From the NCBI GenBank assembly GCA_903909605.1, contig CAIVWH010000001.1:1-64000 (forward strand): 64,000 nucleotides of DNA, written 5' to 3'. The stretch comes from an uncultured Micrococcales bacterium. Its GTDB lineage: Bacteria > Actinomycetota > Actinomycetes > Actinomycetales > Microbacteriaceae. The number at the start of each line of letters is the position of its first letter. The first letter of the stretch is position 1. A program made the position numbers and the translations under genes. The notes under the pieces were generated by a model. That model saw only the letters and a program-made list of their open reading frames with translations, was not told the DNA's origin and ran no database searches. Positions 1 to 8,489 of this stretch are shown here, in pieces.

Positions 1-130
1 ACTTCAAGATGAGAATTCCATGACTTATGTCGAGAGGCTCGCAGCTAGATTACTGCGTTGATAGGCCGGATGTGGAAGTGGGGACTAAAGACCCATGGAG
101 CTGACCGGTACTAATAAGCCAATTACTTGA
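1..130 (+). rRNA. rrl: 23S ribosomal RNA, 3' end (partial)
   Basis: The sequence enters inside the 23S gene. The stretch ending in the GCTGACCGGTACTAATAAGC block is the highly conserved 3' terminal part of bacterial 23S rRNA. The 3' boundary is placed near position 130 by memory of actinobacterial ends and may be off by a few bases. The 5S gene follows about 100 bases downstream in the same orientation, as in a normal rRNA operon. Confidence 0.93.
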
Positions 131-231
131 TAACTTTTTGCTTGCGTCCACTATGTGGTTCCCGAGGTATGGGAACCAAGACTTATCCAGATTTCGATCT
201 TGGTATTGTCGAAGACACATAACTCAATAGT
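131..231 (+). other. 23S–5S internal spacer with hairpin
   Basis: The spacer between 23S and 5S holds no tRNA. It contains a 7-bp perfect stem, GGTTCCC (157–163) with GGGAACC (171–177), and an overlapping alternative pairing of CCAAGA (176–181) with TCTTGG (198–203). These probably take part in folding or processing of the precursor rRNA, which is inference. Confidence 0.55.
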
Positions 232-350
232 GTTTCGGCGGCCATAGCGGAGGGGAAACGCCCGGTTACATTCCGAACCCGGAAGCTAAGACCTCCAGCG
301 CCGATGGTACTGCAATGGTGACGTTGTGGGAGAGTAGGACACCGCCGGAC
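232..350 (+). rRNA. rrf: 5S ribosomal RNA
   Basis: The 119-base stretch starts with GTTTCGGCGG and ends with CCGCCGGAC, which pair to form the 5S terminal helix. Inside are the conserved CCCGGTTACATTCCGAACCCGGAAG-type loop region around 260–290 and the GGGAGAGTAGG block near 328–338. It is the last gene of the rRNA operon and is followed at once by a terminator. Confidence 0.95.
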
Positions 351-360
351 TTAAATTGCG

Positions 361-393
361 AAAATGGCCACCTCATATGAGGTGGCCATTTTT
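361..393 (+). terminator. rRNA operon terminator
   Basis: A perfect 32-base palindrome (361–392) has arms built around ATGGCCACCTCAT and its complement and is followed by T-rich sequence. It lies 10 bases after the 5S gene. This is a textbook intrinsic terminator for the rRNA operon. Confidence 0.9.
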
Positions 394-427
394 GTTTAAG
401 CCCTTTTAAGATTGACTTGGAGCGATC

Positions 428-1558
428 ATGAGCGAAGAAAAGAAGAGGTTCACGCCTAAGCGTGAGGCCGGAAACCGCTCTACCCGCGACGAAGGAGAAC
501 GCCCTGCTTGGCAGCAGCGCGTCGCCGTACCTAAGGATCCAGAGCGCGCGAAGTCGCCGCTCATCCCAGATGAGATAACAGCCGAAGAGCTGCCCCTGCC
601 TGTTCGAGTACAGCTGAAGACCCTAACCGAGGAGAATGCCGAGCGAGTAGCACGCCACCTCGCGATGGTCGGGCTTCTAATTGATCAAGACCCAGAGCTA
701 GCTCACCTGCATGCGATGGCCGCCGTGGCTAGAGCCAGCCGAATTGGCATGGTGCACGAATTTGCAGGCGCTACAGCATACGCGATTGGTGATTTCGCTC
801 TTTCTCTTCGCGAACTTTTGACCCATCGTCGTATTTCCGGATCCAACGAGAACATCGCCGTCATCGTCGACTGTGAGCGCGGACTCGGCCGGCCAGACAA
901 GGCGCTTGCCGAGGGGCGGAAGGTTGATCGAAACAAGGTTTCCGCCGAGGCCCGGGTGAATCTGGCAATTGCTCTTTCGGGGGCGCGCCTGGATTTGAAC
1001 GAACCGGAACTGGCTTTGGTCGAGCTGGAGATCCCTGAGTTGAACCCGGCCAAGGTCTTTGAATACTCCGCCCCACTTTTTAGCGCTTATTCTGAGTGTC
1101 TAGCTGGATTGGGTCGCGCCAAGGACTCAGAAAAGTGGGCCGAGCTTGCGGCTCGAGCTGAAAAAGCATTCGACAAGGTCGGCGATAGCCTCGAGGTTCT
1201 TGAGGAGATTGAGATTCCGGTTCGCCGTGAGCGAGTCGAGGGTGAAGAGTTCGGAGATCGACCTCGACGCTCGTTTGAGCGAACTGCGGGCGCAACAGAT
1301 AGAACGCGGCGGGATGGGGATCGTCCACGGCGGGATAGTGATCGTCCACGCAGCGATGGGGATCGTCCACGCAGCGATGGGGATCGTCCGCGACGGGATG
1401 GGGATCGTCCACGCAACGATGGCGATCGCACGGGTGGAGCTCAAGCTCGCCCACGACCAGGCGGTGATGGTCCTCGCCCTGACAGGGGTGCGGCGCGTAC
1501 TTTTAGAAAGAATGACGGAAATCAAAGGAGGAACGATGACCGACCAGGAAAACGCTAA
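428..1558 (+). CDS. TPR-like protein with Arg/Asp-rich repeat tail
   Basis: The product is 376 residues long. About residues 55–265 are helical and look like degenerate TPR repeats. From about residue 285 to the end the protein is low-complexity and highly charged, with tandem copies of a seven-residue unit (RDGDRPR and variants) encoded by 21-bp DNA repeats. The start ATG follows a GGAG site at 419–422. By order and architecture it corresponds to the M. tuberculosis Rv1691 position, upstream of a NagD-like phosphatase, a small ORF and tlyA. Its function is unknown. The repeat tail is predicted disordered and could bind nucleic acid or ribosomes, but that is inference. The last 23 bases overlap the next small gene. 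Confidence 0.8.
   Translation: MSEEKKRFTPKREAGNRSTRDEGERPAWQQRVAVPKDPERAKSPLIPDEITAEELPLPVRVQLKTLTEENAERVARHLAMVGLLIDQDPELAHLHAMAAVARASRIGMVHEFAGATAYAIGDFALSLRELLTHRRISGSNENIAVIVDCERGLGRPDKALAEGRKVDRNKVSAEARVNLAIALSGARLDLNEPELALVELEIPELNPAKVFEYSAPLFSAYSECLAGLGRAKDSEKWAELAARAEKAFDKVGDSLEVLEEIEIPVRRERVEGEEFGDRPRRSFERTAGATDRTRRDGDRPRRDSDRPRSDGDRPRSDGDRPRRDGDRPRNDGDRTGGAQARPRPGGDGPRPDRGAARTFRKNDGNQRRNDDRPGKR
1310..1435 (+). repeat. 21-bp in-frame tandem repeat
   Basis: Six consecutive 21-base units begin at 1310, 1331, 1352, 1373, 1394 and 1415. The core GATGGGGATCGTCC is nearly invariant in the first five; the sixth is more diverged. Because 21 is a multiple of three, copy number can change without breaking the frame of the host gene. 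Each unit encodes seven residues of the type RDGDRPR. Confidence 0.9.
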
Positions 1559-1727
1559 GGACGAGCCTAAGAAGCGCCCATCGCTTGAGGAGATTCGCAA
1601 GTCTCGCAACACCTACGGTGCCGACGGTAACTTCGGTGGCAAAGCCGGCGGCAAGGGCAACAACAACAGTTCTGCGCAGAACAAAGGCGGCGGCCGGGGT
1701 AAGTTCGGCGGATCGCGTGGTCGTTAG
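1536..1727 (+). CDS. Small Gly/Arg-rich protein, 63 aa, unknown function
   Basis: This small gene starts at ATG 1536 after a strong AAAGGAGG site (1524–1531) located inside the end of the preceding TPR gene, and it overlaps the start of the next gene by 11 bases. The N-terminal half is charged (RPSLEEIRKSRNTYG); the C-terminal half is almost only Gly, Asn, Lys and Arg and ends GGGRGKFGGSRGR, like RGG-type RNA-binding tails. No domain is recognised. The strong ribosome binding site and tight coupling to both neighbours argue it is translated. RNA binding is only a guess from composition. Confidence 0.72.
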   Translation: MTDQENAKDEPKKRPSLEEIRKSRNTYGADGNFGGKAGGKGNNNSSAQNKGGGRGKFGGSRGR

Positions 1728-2700
1728 GCTCTGGGGCAAATACGACACTTTGCTCGCTGACCTAGATGGCGTCATCTACGAGGGCAGCAATTCAATCTCG
1801 AGGGCGGTCGAGTCGGTTAACCAAATCCAGGATGCGGGCATCCCGGTTGGCTATGTGACGAATAACTCGTCGCGAAAGCCAGAGACTATTGTCGAACAAT
1901 TGAATGGTTTCGGGCTGCACGCCAAAGCAAGTGACGTGATTGGTTCTGCGCAAACTGGGGTCGAGTTGCTTTCAACGCTTGTGCCAAAGGGGTCCAAGAT
2001 TCTTGTCGTAGGAGGCGAGGGTTTGCGCGCCAGGGTGCGTGAGGCCGGATTCGAAATCGTGGCCAAAGCGGACGATAAGCCAGCTGGCGTCATCCAAGGG
2101 TTTTCACCCGACGTAGCGTGGGTCGACCTTGCAGAGGCATCTTTCGCCATTCAGCGCGGAGCCCGATGGGTGGCAACCAACTCCGACTGGACGATTCCGC
2201 GCGAAGGGGGAATCGCGCCTGGCAACGGGACTCTTGTTTCTGCTGTGCACACGGCAGTGGGGCAAATGCCTGTGGTTGCTGGCAAGCCCGAGCCTGCCAT
2301 TTTTCACACTGCGCTGAGGCATTTCGAAAGTAAGAATGCGCTTTTTGTTGGCGATCGACTGGATACCGACATCTTGGGCGCTAACCGTGCTGGAATCGAC
2401 TCGGTCCTTGTAATGACGGGGGTTGCGACACGAAAGGACGTGCTTGGTAGCAAGCCCGAAGAGCGCGCAACCTACATCATTGGCGATCTCAGTGAGCTGC
2501 TTTCGGAATATCGCACGCCCAAAGAAACAAAGCGAGGTTTCTCTTGCGGCGATGCGGAGGTGGAATTGCTTGGAAATCGTGTGCTGGTTACCCATGGCGA
2601 CCCAAAGAGCCTAAACGCGCTAAAAGCCGCTGCGGCAACAATCTATGCTGCAGAGCAGCCGATCTATGCTCTCGAGGTTGAGCCGGCGCTCTACGAGTAG
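1717..2700 (+). CDS. HAD-family NagD-like phosphatase (probable glycerol-3-phosphate phosphatase)
   Basis: The 327-residue product belongs to the HAD type IIA (NagD) family. Motif I is LLADLDGVIYEG near the N-terminus with the Asp nucleophile; YVTNNSSR is motif II; VGDRLDTDILGANRAG is motif III/IV. The chosen start is GTG 1717, which overlaps the stop of the upstream small gene, because the reading frame upstream is only a shadow of that gene. After the HAD core there is an extra C-terminal region of about 60 residues. The M. tuberculosis protein at the same locus, Rv1692, is described as a glycerol-3-phosphate phosphatase with a C-terminal extension, so the same substrate is likely here. The exact start is uncertain. 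Confidence 0.85.
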   Translation: MVVRLWGKYDTLLADLDGVIYEGSNSISRAVESVNQIQDAGIPVGYVTNNSSRKPETIVEQLNGFGLHAKASDVIGSAQTGVELLSTLVPKGSKILVVGGEGLRARVREAGFEIVAKADDKPAGVIQGFSPDVAWVDLAEASFAIQRGARWVATNSDWTIPREGGIAPGNGTLVSAVHTAVGQMPVVAGKPEPAIFHTALRHFESKNALFVGDRLDTDILGANRAGIDSVLVMTGVATRKDVLGSKPEERATYIIGDLSELLSEYRTPKETKRGFSCGDAEVELLGNRVLVTHGDPKSLNALKAAAATIYAAEQPIYALEVEPALYE

Positions 2701-2715
2701 GCTTGGTGAATAATC

Positions 2716-2844
2716 ATGGATGAATTAGTCGAACAGCTCAAGCAAGAAATCGAGCGCATAAAGCAACTACCGTTGGCGGAGCAGCCGGCTGCCTTTGGTG
2801 CGCTTCGCGACCAACTCGATTCAATTCTCAACTCTGGCAACTAA
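2716..2844 (+). CDS. Conserved-position small protein, 42 aa
   Basis: A 42-residue frame runs from ATG 2716 to the TAA at 2842–2844, which overlaps the tlyA start codon in a TAATG junction. The protein is acidic and helical, with the core LVEQLKQEIERIKQ typical of a short coiled coil. The upstream GGTGAATA is a weak ribosome binding site. In M. tuberculosis a small ORF (Rv1693) sits at exactly this place between the phosphatase gene and tlyA, which supports it as a real gene. Function is unknown. Confidence 0.65.
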   Translation: MDELVEQLKQEIERIKQLPLAEQPAAFGALRDQLDSILNSGN

Positions 2845-3653
2845 TGCGCGCCGACGTTGCGCTGGTTGAGCGAGGCTTGGCAAGATCAAGAAATCACGCT
2901 TCATCTCTAATTGAGGCCCGCCGAGTTCTGGTCGGTGGCAAAGAAGTAAAGAAGTCATCCCAGCCAATTGAACCCGACGCTCTGCTCGTGGTCTTGGATG
3001 CAGTCGAATACGTATCGAGGGCCGGACACAAACTTGCCAAAGCGCTTGAGCAATTTGCGGAACTTGAAGTTCAAGGCAAATCTTGCATGGATGTGGGCGC
3101 TTCGACTGGCGGATTCACCGATGTCCTGCTTCGTTCCGGGGCCGCTTCGGTGCTGGCCATTGACGTTGGCCACGACCAAATGGTCGAGGAATTGCGAGAC
3201 AACCCGCGAGTAATTTGCCTCGAGGGAGTCAACGCCCGCGAGATTACTCTCGAGTCGCTCAGCATGATGGCTCGCAGCCGTTTCGACGAACATAGCTTTG
3301 AGTTGGTAGTAGCCGACATCTCGTTCATTTCGTTGACGCTGGTTCTGCCAGCGATCACCGCGGTCGCCCCACATGCCGACCTGGTCTTGTTGATTAAGCC
3401 CCAGTTCGAGGTTGGTAAGAACTCGCTCAATGCAAACGGGATCGTTAATGACCACCGCCTTCGGGCTGGCGCCATCAAGCAGGTAGTGGCTTCGGCCTGC
3501 GAACTGGGCTTCGGGGTCAACGGGTTGACCAGGTCTGAGTTGCCTGGCACCCACGGTAACGTGGAATACCTCCTGTGGATTAGTTCCACCACCAGCCCAA
3601 ATGAGTCAAAATGGATTGAGAAAATCGAGGAAATCGCAAGGGAGGCAAAGTGA
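2844..3653 (+). CDS. tlyA: TlyA-type rRNA 2'-O-methyltransferase
   Basis: The 269-residue product has an N-terminal S4 RNA-binding domain (about residues 1–60) and an FtsJ/RrmJ-like SAM methyltransferase domain with the motif DVGASTGGFTDVLL near residue 85. TlyA proteins methylate 2'-hydroxyls of cytidines in 16S and 23S rRNA, and their loss gives capreomycin resistance in mycobacteria. The gene is translationally coupled to the 42-residue ORF upstream and to nadK downstream through a GTGA overlap. Length and architecture are normal for the family. Confidence 0.92.
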   Translation: MRADVALVERGLARSRNHASSLIEARRVLVGGKEVKKSSQPIEPDALLVVLDAVEYVSRAGHKLAKALEQFAELEVQGKSCMDVGASTGGFTDVLLRSGAASVLAIDVGHDQMVEELRDNPRVICLEGVNAREITLESLSMMARSRFDEHSFELVVADISFISLTLVLPAITAVAPHADLVLLIKPQFEVGKNSLNANGIVNDHRLRAGAIKQVVASACELGFGVNGLTRSELPGTHGNVEYLLWISSTTSPNESKWIEKIEEIAREAK

Positions 3654-4573
3654 GTCGAAAGATTCTTGTGGTTGCTCACACTGGGCGCCCCGATGCTGTG
3701 GCCGCGACTCTCGAAACTTGCGAACTACTAGTTTCTGGGGGGATTACCCCGGTTCTGACTGCCGATGAGTTGGCCGACATCCGTGCGCAAGCGACAACAC
3801 CTGGCCATGCTGCAGCAGTTGCAGCCGCCGCAGAGCTTGGCTCTGGGGTTTCTGCCGAGGATCTCGAGCTTGTGATGGTGCTCGGCGGTGACGGCACGAT
3901 TCTCCGCGCTGCAGAAATCGTGCGCGAGCAAGCCACCCCGCTAATGGGAATCAACCTTGGTCACGTCGGCTTTCTAGCCGAATCTGAACGCGAGGGGTTG
4001 CGCGAAGCCGTTCAACGTGCGGCCAGCAAGGACTATCTGGTCAAAGAGCGTCTCGCGATTGACGTCACGGTTCGCGTTGGCGATGAAGTCGTCTATCGAA
4101 CATGGGCCCTAAACGAAGCAACGGTTGAAAAGAGTGCGCGAGAGCGCATGCTCGAAGTGGTTGTGGAAGTCGATTCTCGTCCGCTTTCAAGTTTTGGCTG
4201 TGACGGAGTAGTCATGGCCACTCCCACCGGTTCGACTGCCTATGCCTTCTCGGCTGGTGGGCCGGTCGTGTGGCCATCTGTGCAGGCCTTGCTCATGGTC
4301 CCACTCAGCGCACACGCACTATTTGCCCGTCCACTGGTGATCAATCCAGACTCGCTCTTGGCTGTAGAGGTTCTTCGCCGCAGCGCCGGGGCGGGAGTGC
4401 TTTGGTGCGATGGTCGCAGAAGCTATGAACTTGCACCGGGTTCGCGAGTCGAGGTAAGCCGTTCAGCAACTCCAGTTCGCTTGGCTCGATTGCACCAGGG
4501 CCCATTCACAGATCGTTTGGTCAAGAAGTTCTCACTTCCCGTAGACGGATGGCGCGGTCCAGCGCATTCATGA
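3650..4573 (+). CDS. nadK: NAD kinase
   Basis: The 307-residue enzyme phosphorylates NAD to NADP in the cytosol. The signature LGGDGTILRAAE (about residue 84) and NLGHVGFLAE are the nucleotide-binding motifs of the ATP/polyphosphate NAD kinase family, and GSTAYAFSAGGPV is the third conserved block. The start is GTG 3650, overlapping the tlyA stop by four bases; the gene's own stop overlaps the recN start in an ATGA junction. The tlyA–nadK–recN order is conserved in actinobacteria. Confidence 0.95.
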   Translation: MSRKILVVAHTGRPDAVAATLETCELLVSGGITPVLTADELADIRAQATTPGHAAAVAAAAELGSGVSAEDLELVMVLGGDGTILRAAEIVREQATPLMGINLGHVGFLAESEREGLREAVQRAASKDYLVKERLAIDVTVRVGDEVVYRTWALNEATVEKSARERMLEVVVEVDSRPLSSFGCDGVVMATPTGSTAYAFSAGGPVVWPSVQALLMVPLSAHALFARPLVINPDSLLAVEVLRRSAGAGVLWCDGRRSYELAPGSRVEVSRSATPVRLARLHQGPFTDRLVKKFSLPVDGWRGPAHS

Positions 4574-6255
4574 TTCTCGAGCTATACATCCGAGACCTCG
4601 GGGTAATTCGCGAGGCGCGTTTGCCTTTTCGTGCAGGTTTCAACGTTCTAACCGGTGAAACTGGCGCTGGAAAAACCATGGTGCTCACCGCGCTTGGCCT
4701 GCTGCTAGGGGAGCGCGCCGATTCGGCGCTCATCCGTGCGGGTGCCTCGCAAACTTTGGTTGAAGGGCGAATCGAAACAAAAGACACTGTGGTGCTTGAT
4801 CGGGTTGGCGATGCCGGCGGACTATTGGATGAGGGCGAACTGCTCGTAAGCCGTTCGGTTTCTGCGGACAAGTCTCGAGCCACACTCGGCGGAGTATCTG
4901 TGCCAGCCGGCGTGCTTGGTGAAATTGGAAACCGCCTGGTGGTGGTTCACGGGCAGTCCGATCAGATTCGCCTCAAATCAGCCGGTGCTCAACGCGAGGC
5001 TTTGGATGACTATGCCGGCCTGAAAGCATTGATTGCCGAATACCGTCTTTCGTTTGATGCATGGCGCAATGCCGCGCTGGCTCTCGAGCGACTTGAGCAA
5101 AACCGCTCGGCCTCGGCTGCCGAACTCGAGGCTATTCGAGTTGACTTAGAACTGATTGACGCAGTCGACCCGAAGTCGGGCGAAGATCTTGAAATTGCAG
5201 AGCTGATCAAAAGGCTTGAAAACACCGAGTCGTTGCGACTGGCCGCGGCTACTGCTCACGAGGCGTTATCAAGCGACTCAGATGCCGGTGACGTGCTTGG
5301 CCTGCTCGACCAGGCAAAGCGGGCGATTGAACATCAAGTTCGCAACGATGCCGCGCTTGAGCCAATCCTTGCTCGCCTGCAAGACGCTGCCTTTTCACTT
5401 CGCGATCTTTCCGCAGAGCTTGGCAGCTATCTGGCCACTCTTGATGGCGAAGAAAGCATGAGCATCGAGGTCGCTCACGAACGCAAGGCAAAACTAACCT
5501 CGTTGACGCGAAAGCACGGCCCAACCCTCGAAGAGGTTTTTGAATGGCAGGCAACCGCTTCGCTTAGGATGCTCGAACTCGATGACTCGGCCGAGCGAAT
5601 CGATTCACTTCGCCAGCAAATCTCCACTCACCTCGCCGCCGCCCAGGCACTGGCCACCAGGTTATCCGCCGCGCGATCCGAGGCGGCGCTCTCGCTAGCT
5701 CGAGAGGTGACCGAGGAGCTGGCATCGCTGGCCATGAAAGACTCTTCGCTGGTTGTTGAAGTGACTCCGGCGGCGGAACTGGGTCCGCATGGCGCGGATC
5801 AGGTCAGCATCTTGCTTCGCAGTTATCCCGGAGCCGAACCCCGCCCAATTGGTAAAGGGGCCAGCGGTGGCGAACTTTCGCGAATTATGCTTGCCATTGA
5901 AGTGGTGCTCGCCAAGGATGCGCAGACTCCCACCTTCATATTCGACGAGGTTGATGCTGGCATAGGTGGGGCGGCCGCAATCGAGGTTGGCAAGCGCTTG
6001 GCAGCCCTCGCCACCCAGGCTCAGGTCATTGTGGTCACTCACCTGGCTCAGGTTGCAGCCTTTGGCGACAACCACCTAACCGTCAGTAAATCGACGGACG
6101 CGAATGTCACCGAATCCGATGTAGTGCGCCTCGACGGGCAAGCGCGTCTTGGTGAACTGGCTCGAATGCTCTCGGGTCTATCAGATTCATCGGCCGCCAG
6201 GGATAACGCGGCCGAGCTCATGTCGTTGGCAAAGGCGGCTCGCCAGAGCCAGTAA
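4570..6255 (+). CDS. recN: DNA repair protein RecN
   Basis: The 561-residue SMC-like ATPase acts in double-strand break repair. Walker A is GETGAGKT near residue 31; the middle is coiled coil (about residues 150–370); the C-terminal half has the ABC signature GASGGELSR and the Walker B FIFDEVDAGIGG. The start at ATG 4570 (MILELYIRDLGVI) is preferred over an in-frame ATG seven codons upstream because it gives a four-base overlap with nadK and the family-typical N-terminus. The next gene is pyrG; the two genes that separate them in mycobacteria are missing. Confidence 0.95.
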   Translation: MILELYIRDLGVIREARLPFRAGFNVLTGETGAGKTMVLTALGLLLGERADSALIRAGASQTLVEGRIETKDTVVLDRVGDAGGLLDEGELLVSRSVSADKSRATLGGVSVPAGVLGEIGNRLVVVHGQSDQIRLKSAGAQREALDDYAGLKALIAEYRLSFDAWRNAALALERLEQNRSASAAELEAIRVDLELIDAVDPKSGEDLEIAELIKRLENTESLRLAAATAHEALSSDSDAGDVLGLLDQAKRAIEHQVRNDAALEPILARLQDAAFSLRDLSAELGSYLATLDGEESMSIEVAHERKAKLTSLTRKHGPTLEEVFEWQATASLRMLELDDSAERIDSLRQQISTHLAAAQALATRLSAARSEAALSLAREVTEELASLAMKDSSLVVEVTPAAELGPHGADQVSILLRSYPGAEPRPIGKGASGGELSRIMLAIEVVLAKDAQTPTFIFDEVDAGIGGAAAIEVGKRLAALATQAQVIVVTHLAQVAAFGDNHLTVSKSTDANVTESDVVRLDGQARLGELARMLSGLSDSSAARDNAAELMSLAKAARQSQ

Positions 6256-6266
6256 ACTGAACTTCC

Positions 6267-7943
6267 ATGGCAGTCGCAATGGATACCTCAAAGACCAGAC
6301 ATATCTTTGTCACCGGAGGTGTCGCATCTTCGCTCGGTAAGGGACTTACCGCTTCAAGCCTGGGAAACCTACTTCGAGCACGTGGCCTCAGTGTGGTCAT
6401 GCAGAAACTCGACCCCTACTTGAACGTGGACCCAGGCACGATGAACCCGTTTCAACACGGCGAAGTCTTTGTGACCAATGATGGAGCCGAAACCGACCTC
6501 GACATCGGCCACTACGAGCGTTTTCTAGACATCAACCTGTCGCAGGCGGCCAACGTCACCACAGGACAGATTTACTCGACGGTGATTCAGCGTGAGCGTC
6601 GCGGTGAATATCTGGGGGAGACTGTTCAGGTAATTCCGCACATCACGGATGAAATCAAGCGACGAATGCGCCTTCAGGCCTACGGGTCACCAGCGCCTGA
6701 TGTGATCATCACGGAAATCGGTGGAACGGTTGGAGACATTGAGTCACAGCCCTTCCTTGAAGCTGCTCGCCAAGTTCGTCATGAGGTTGGTCGTGACAAT
6801 GTGTTTTATGTGCACGTTTCACTTGTGCCGTACCTGGGACCCTCGGGTGAACTGAAGACAAAGCCGACCCAGCACTCTGTGGCAACCCTGAGGTCGATTG
6901 GTATCCAGCCGGATGCAGTGGTTTGTCGCTCTGATCGTGAGTTGCCAAGTTCGATCAAGAACAAGATTGCACTGATGTGCGACATTGATGTCAAAGCGGT
7001 TGTAAATGCTGCGGATGCTGCCAGTATCTACGACATTCCAAAAGTCATCAACAACGAAGGTCTCGACAGCTACATCATCGACAAGCTGGGCCTTGAAGCC
7101 GGCGAGGTAGATTGGTCGCGCTGGAATCCGGTTTTGCAGGCCGTCCACGAGCCAAAGCACGATGTGAAAGTTGCACTCGTTGGCAAGTACATCGACCTTC
7201 CTGATGCTTACCTTTCCGTTACCGAAGCCATTCGCGCTGGAGGCTTTGCTCACCAGACAAAGGTGCACATCAAGTGGGTGGCGTCAGACCTCTGCGAGAC
7301 CGAAGCGGGGGCCGACGCTCAGCTATCCGATGTTGATGCAATCTGCATCCCTGGTGGTTTCGGTGTTCGAGGTATCGAAGGAAAGCTCGGCGCACTCAAA
7401 TATGCCCGCGAGCACAAAATTCCAACGCTCGGCCTTTGCCTAGGCCTTCAGTGCATGGTGATTGAATACGCGCGAAACGTATCAGGACTAGCGGGCGCAT
7501 CGTCAACCGAGTTCGACCCCGAGGCCGCGCATCCGGTTATTGCGACCATGGCTGAGCAGGTCGATATTTTGGCTGCCGGAGACATGGGTGGAACCATGCG
7601 ACTGGGTCTCTATGAGGCCAAGCTGCAACCGGGCTCAATTGTTGCCGAGGCATATGGAGCAGAGGTTTCATTCGAGCGCCACCGTCACCGTTACGAGGTG
7701 AACAACAAGTACCGCGATCAGATTGCCGCAAGCGGCTTGGTGTTCTCGGGAACTTCGCCAGATGATCATCTGGTCGAATATGTTGAACTACCTCGTCAGA
7801 CGCACCCTTACTATGTTGCTACGCAGGCTCACCCTGAGTTCTTGTCGCGCCCAACCAAAGCCCACCCGCTGTTCAAGGGCTTGGTGCAGGCGGCCTTGAA
7901 TCGTCAGGCGGAGGCGAAGCTCTTCGAGGCCAAGGATGCCTAA
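6267..7943 (+). CDS. pyrG: CTP synthase
   Basis: The 558-residue enzyme converts UTP to CTP using glutamine and ATP. The N-terminal synthetase domain opens with the [18 protein letters not shown]-loop, and the C-terminal class I glutamine amidotransferase domain has the [10 protein letters not shown] nucleophile Cys block and a distal HPEF motif. An alternative start at codon 5 (6279) is possible. The gene's end overlaps the nudix gene by eight bases. A TAAACT hexamer at 6253–6258 resembles a −10 box but has no clear −35, so a separate promoter is uncertain. Confidence 0.96.
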   Translation: MAVAMDTSKTRHIFVTGGVASSLGKGLTASSLGNLLRARGLSVVMQKLDPYLNVDPGTMNPFQHGEVFVTNDGAETDLDIGHYERFLDINLSQAANVTTGQIYSTVIQRERRGEYLGETVQVIPHITDEIKRRMRLQAYGSPAPDVIITEIGGTVGDIESQPFLEAARQVRHEVGRDNVFYVHVSLVPYLGPSGELKTKPTQHSVATLRSIGIQPDAVVCRSDRELPSSIKNKIALMCDIDVKAVVNAADAASIYDIPKVINNEGLDSYIIDKLGLEAGEVDWSRWNPVLQAVHEPKHDVKVALVGKYIDLPDAYLSVTEAIRAGGFAHQTKVHIKWVASDLCETEAGADAQLSDVDAICIPGGFGVRGIEGKLGALKYAREHKIPTLGLCLGLQCMVIEYARNVSGLAGASSTEFDPEAAHPVIATMAEQVDILAAGDMGGTMRLGLYEAKLQPGSIVAEAYGAEVSFERHRHRYEVNNKYRDQIAASGLVFSGTSPDDHLVEYVELPRQTHPYYVATQAHPEFLSRPTKAHPLFKGLVQAALNRQAEAKLFEAKDA

Positions 7944-8487
7944 AGACGAGAATTTTCTCGTAAAAAACATCGAAAGTCACTTGGCCTTCGAGGGCAAAAT
8001 CTGGGATGTGATTTCAGAAAGTTTTGACTACGGTGACCAGCGCCTAACTCGCGAATTTGTGGCGCATCCCGGCGCTGTTGCCGTGGTAGCAACAGACGAT
8101 ACCGGCCGCGTTTTGCTAATCAGGCAGTATCGCCATCCGGTTAGGCAAAAGCTGTGGGAATTACCGGCGGGGCTAACCGACGTGCCAGGCGAAAGCGCTG
8201 AGTCGGCCGCGAATAGAGAATTGGTTGAGGAGACCGGTTATCGCGCCGGTTCGTTGGCGCCACTGATTGACTTCTATACAACCCCCGGTGGCAACAGCGA
8301 AATGATTCGAGTGTTTCACGCCAGTGGGCTCGAGCACGTCGGTCGAATCGCCATGGACGGTGAAGAGCGCGACCTCGAAATCGAATGGTTTGACTTTGAC
8401 TCTGTGGTTGCCGACGTTTTGGCTGGCAACGTGAAGAGTCCAAGCACTGTTGTTGGAATCATGGCCCTTGCCTTGCGCCGGCGGTAG
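7936..8487 (+). CDS. ADP-ribose pyrophosphatase (Nudix hydrolase)
   Basis: The 183-residue Nudix protein has the full box, ending RELVEETGY after the PGESAES stretch, with the [12 protein letters not shown] lead-in typical of ADP-ribose pyrophosphatases. It likely hydrolyses ADP-ribose to AMP and ribose 5-phosphate. The order pyrG–nudix–xerD matches Rv1699–Rv1701, where the Nudix enzyme was shown to be an ADP-ribose pyrophosphatase. It overlaps the pyrG end by eight bases and is followed after two bases by xerD, so the three are probably one operon. Confidence 0.9.
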   Translation: MPKDENFLVKNIESHLAFEGKIWDVISESFDYGDQRLTREFVAHPGAVAVVATDDTGRVLLIRQYRHPVRQKLWELPAGLTDVPGESAESAANRELVEETGYRAGSLAPLIDFYTTPGGNSEMIRVFHASGLEHVGRIAMDGEERDLEIEWFDFDSVVADVLAGNVKSPSTVVGIMALALRRR

Positions 8488-8489
8488 CC

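Noticed and set aside
1080-1612. Several long open frames on the minus strand and in another plus frame over the 21-bp repeat
   Set aside because: The repeats are in step with codons, so all frames stay open by period; they lack ribosome binding sites and overlap the clear TPR gene.
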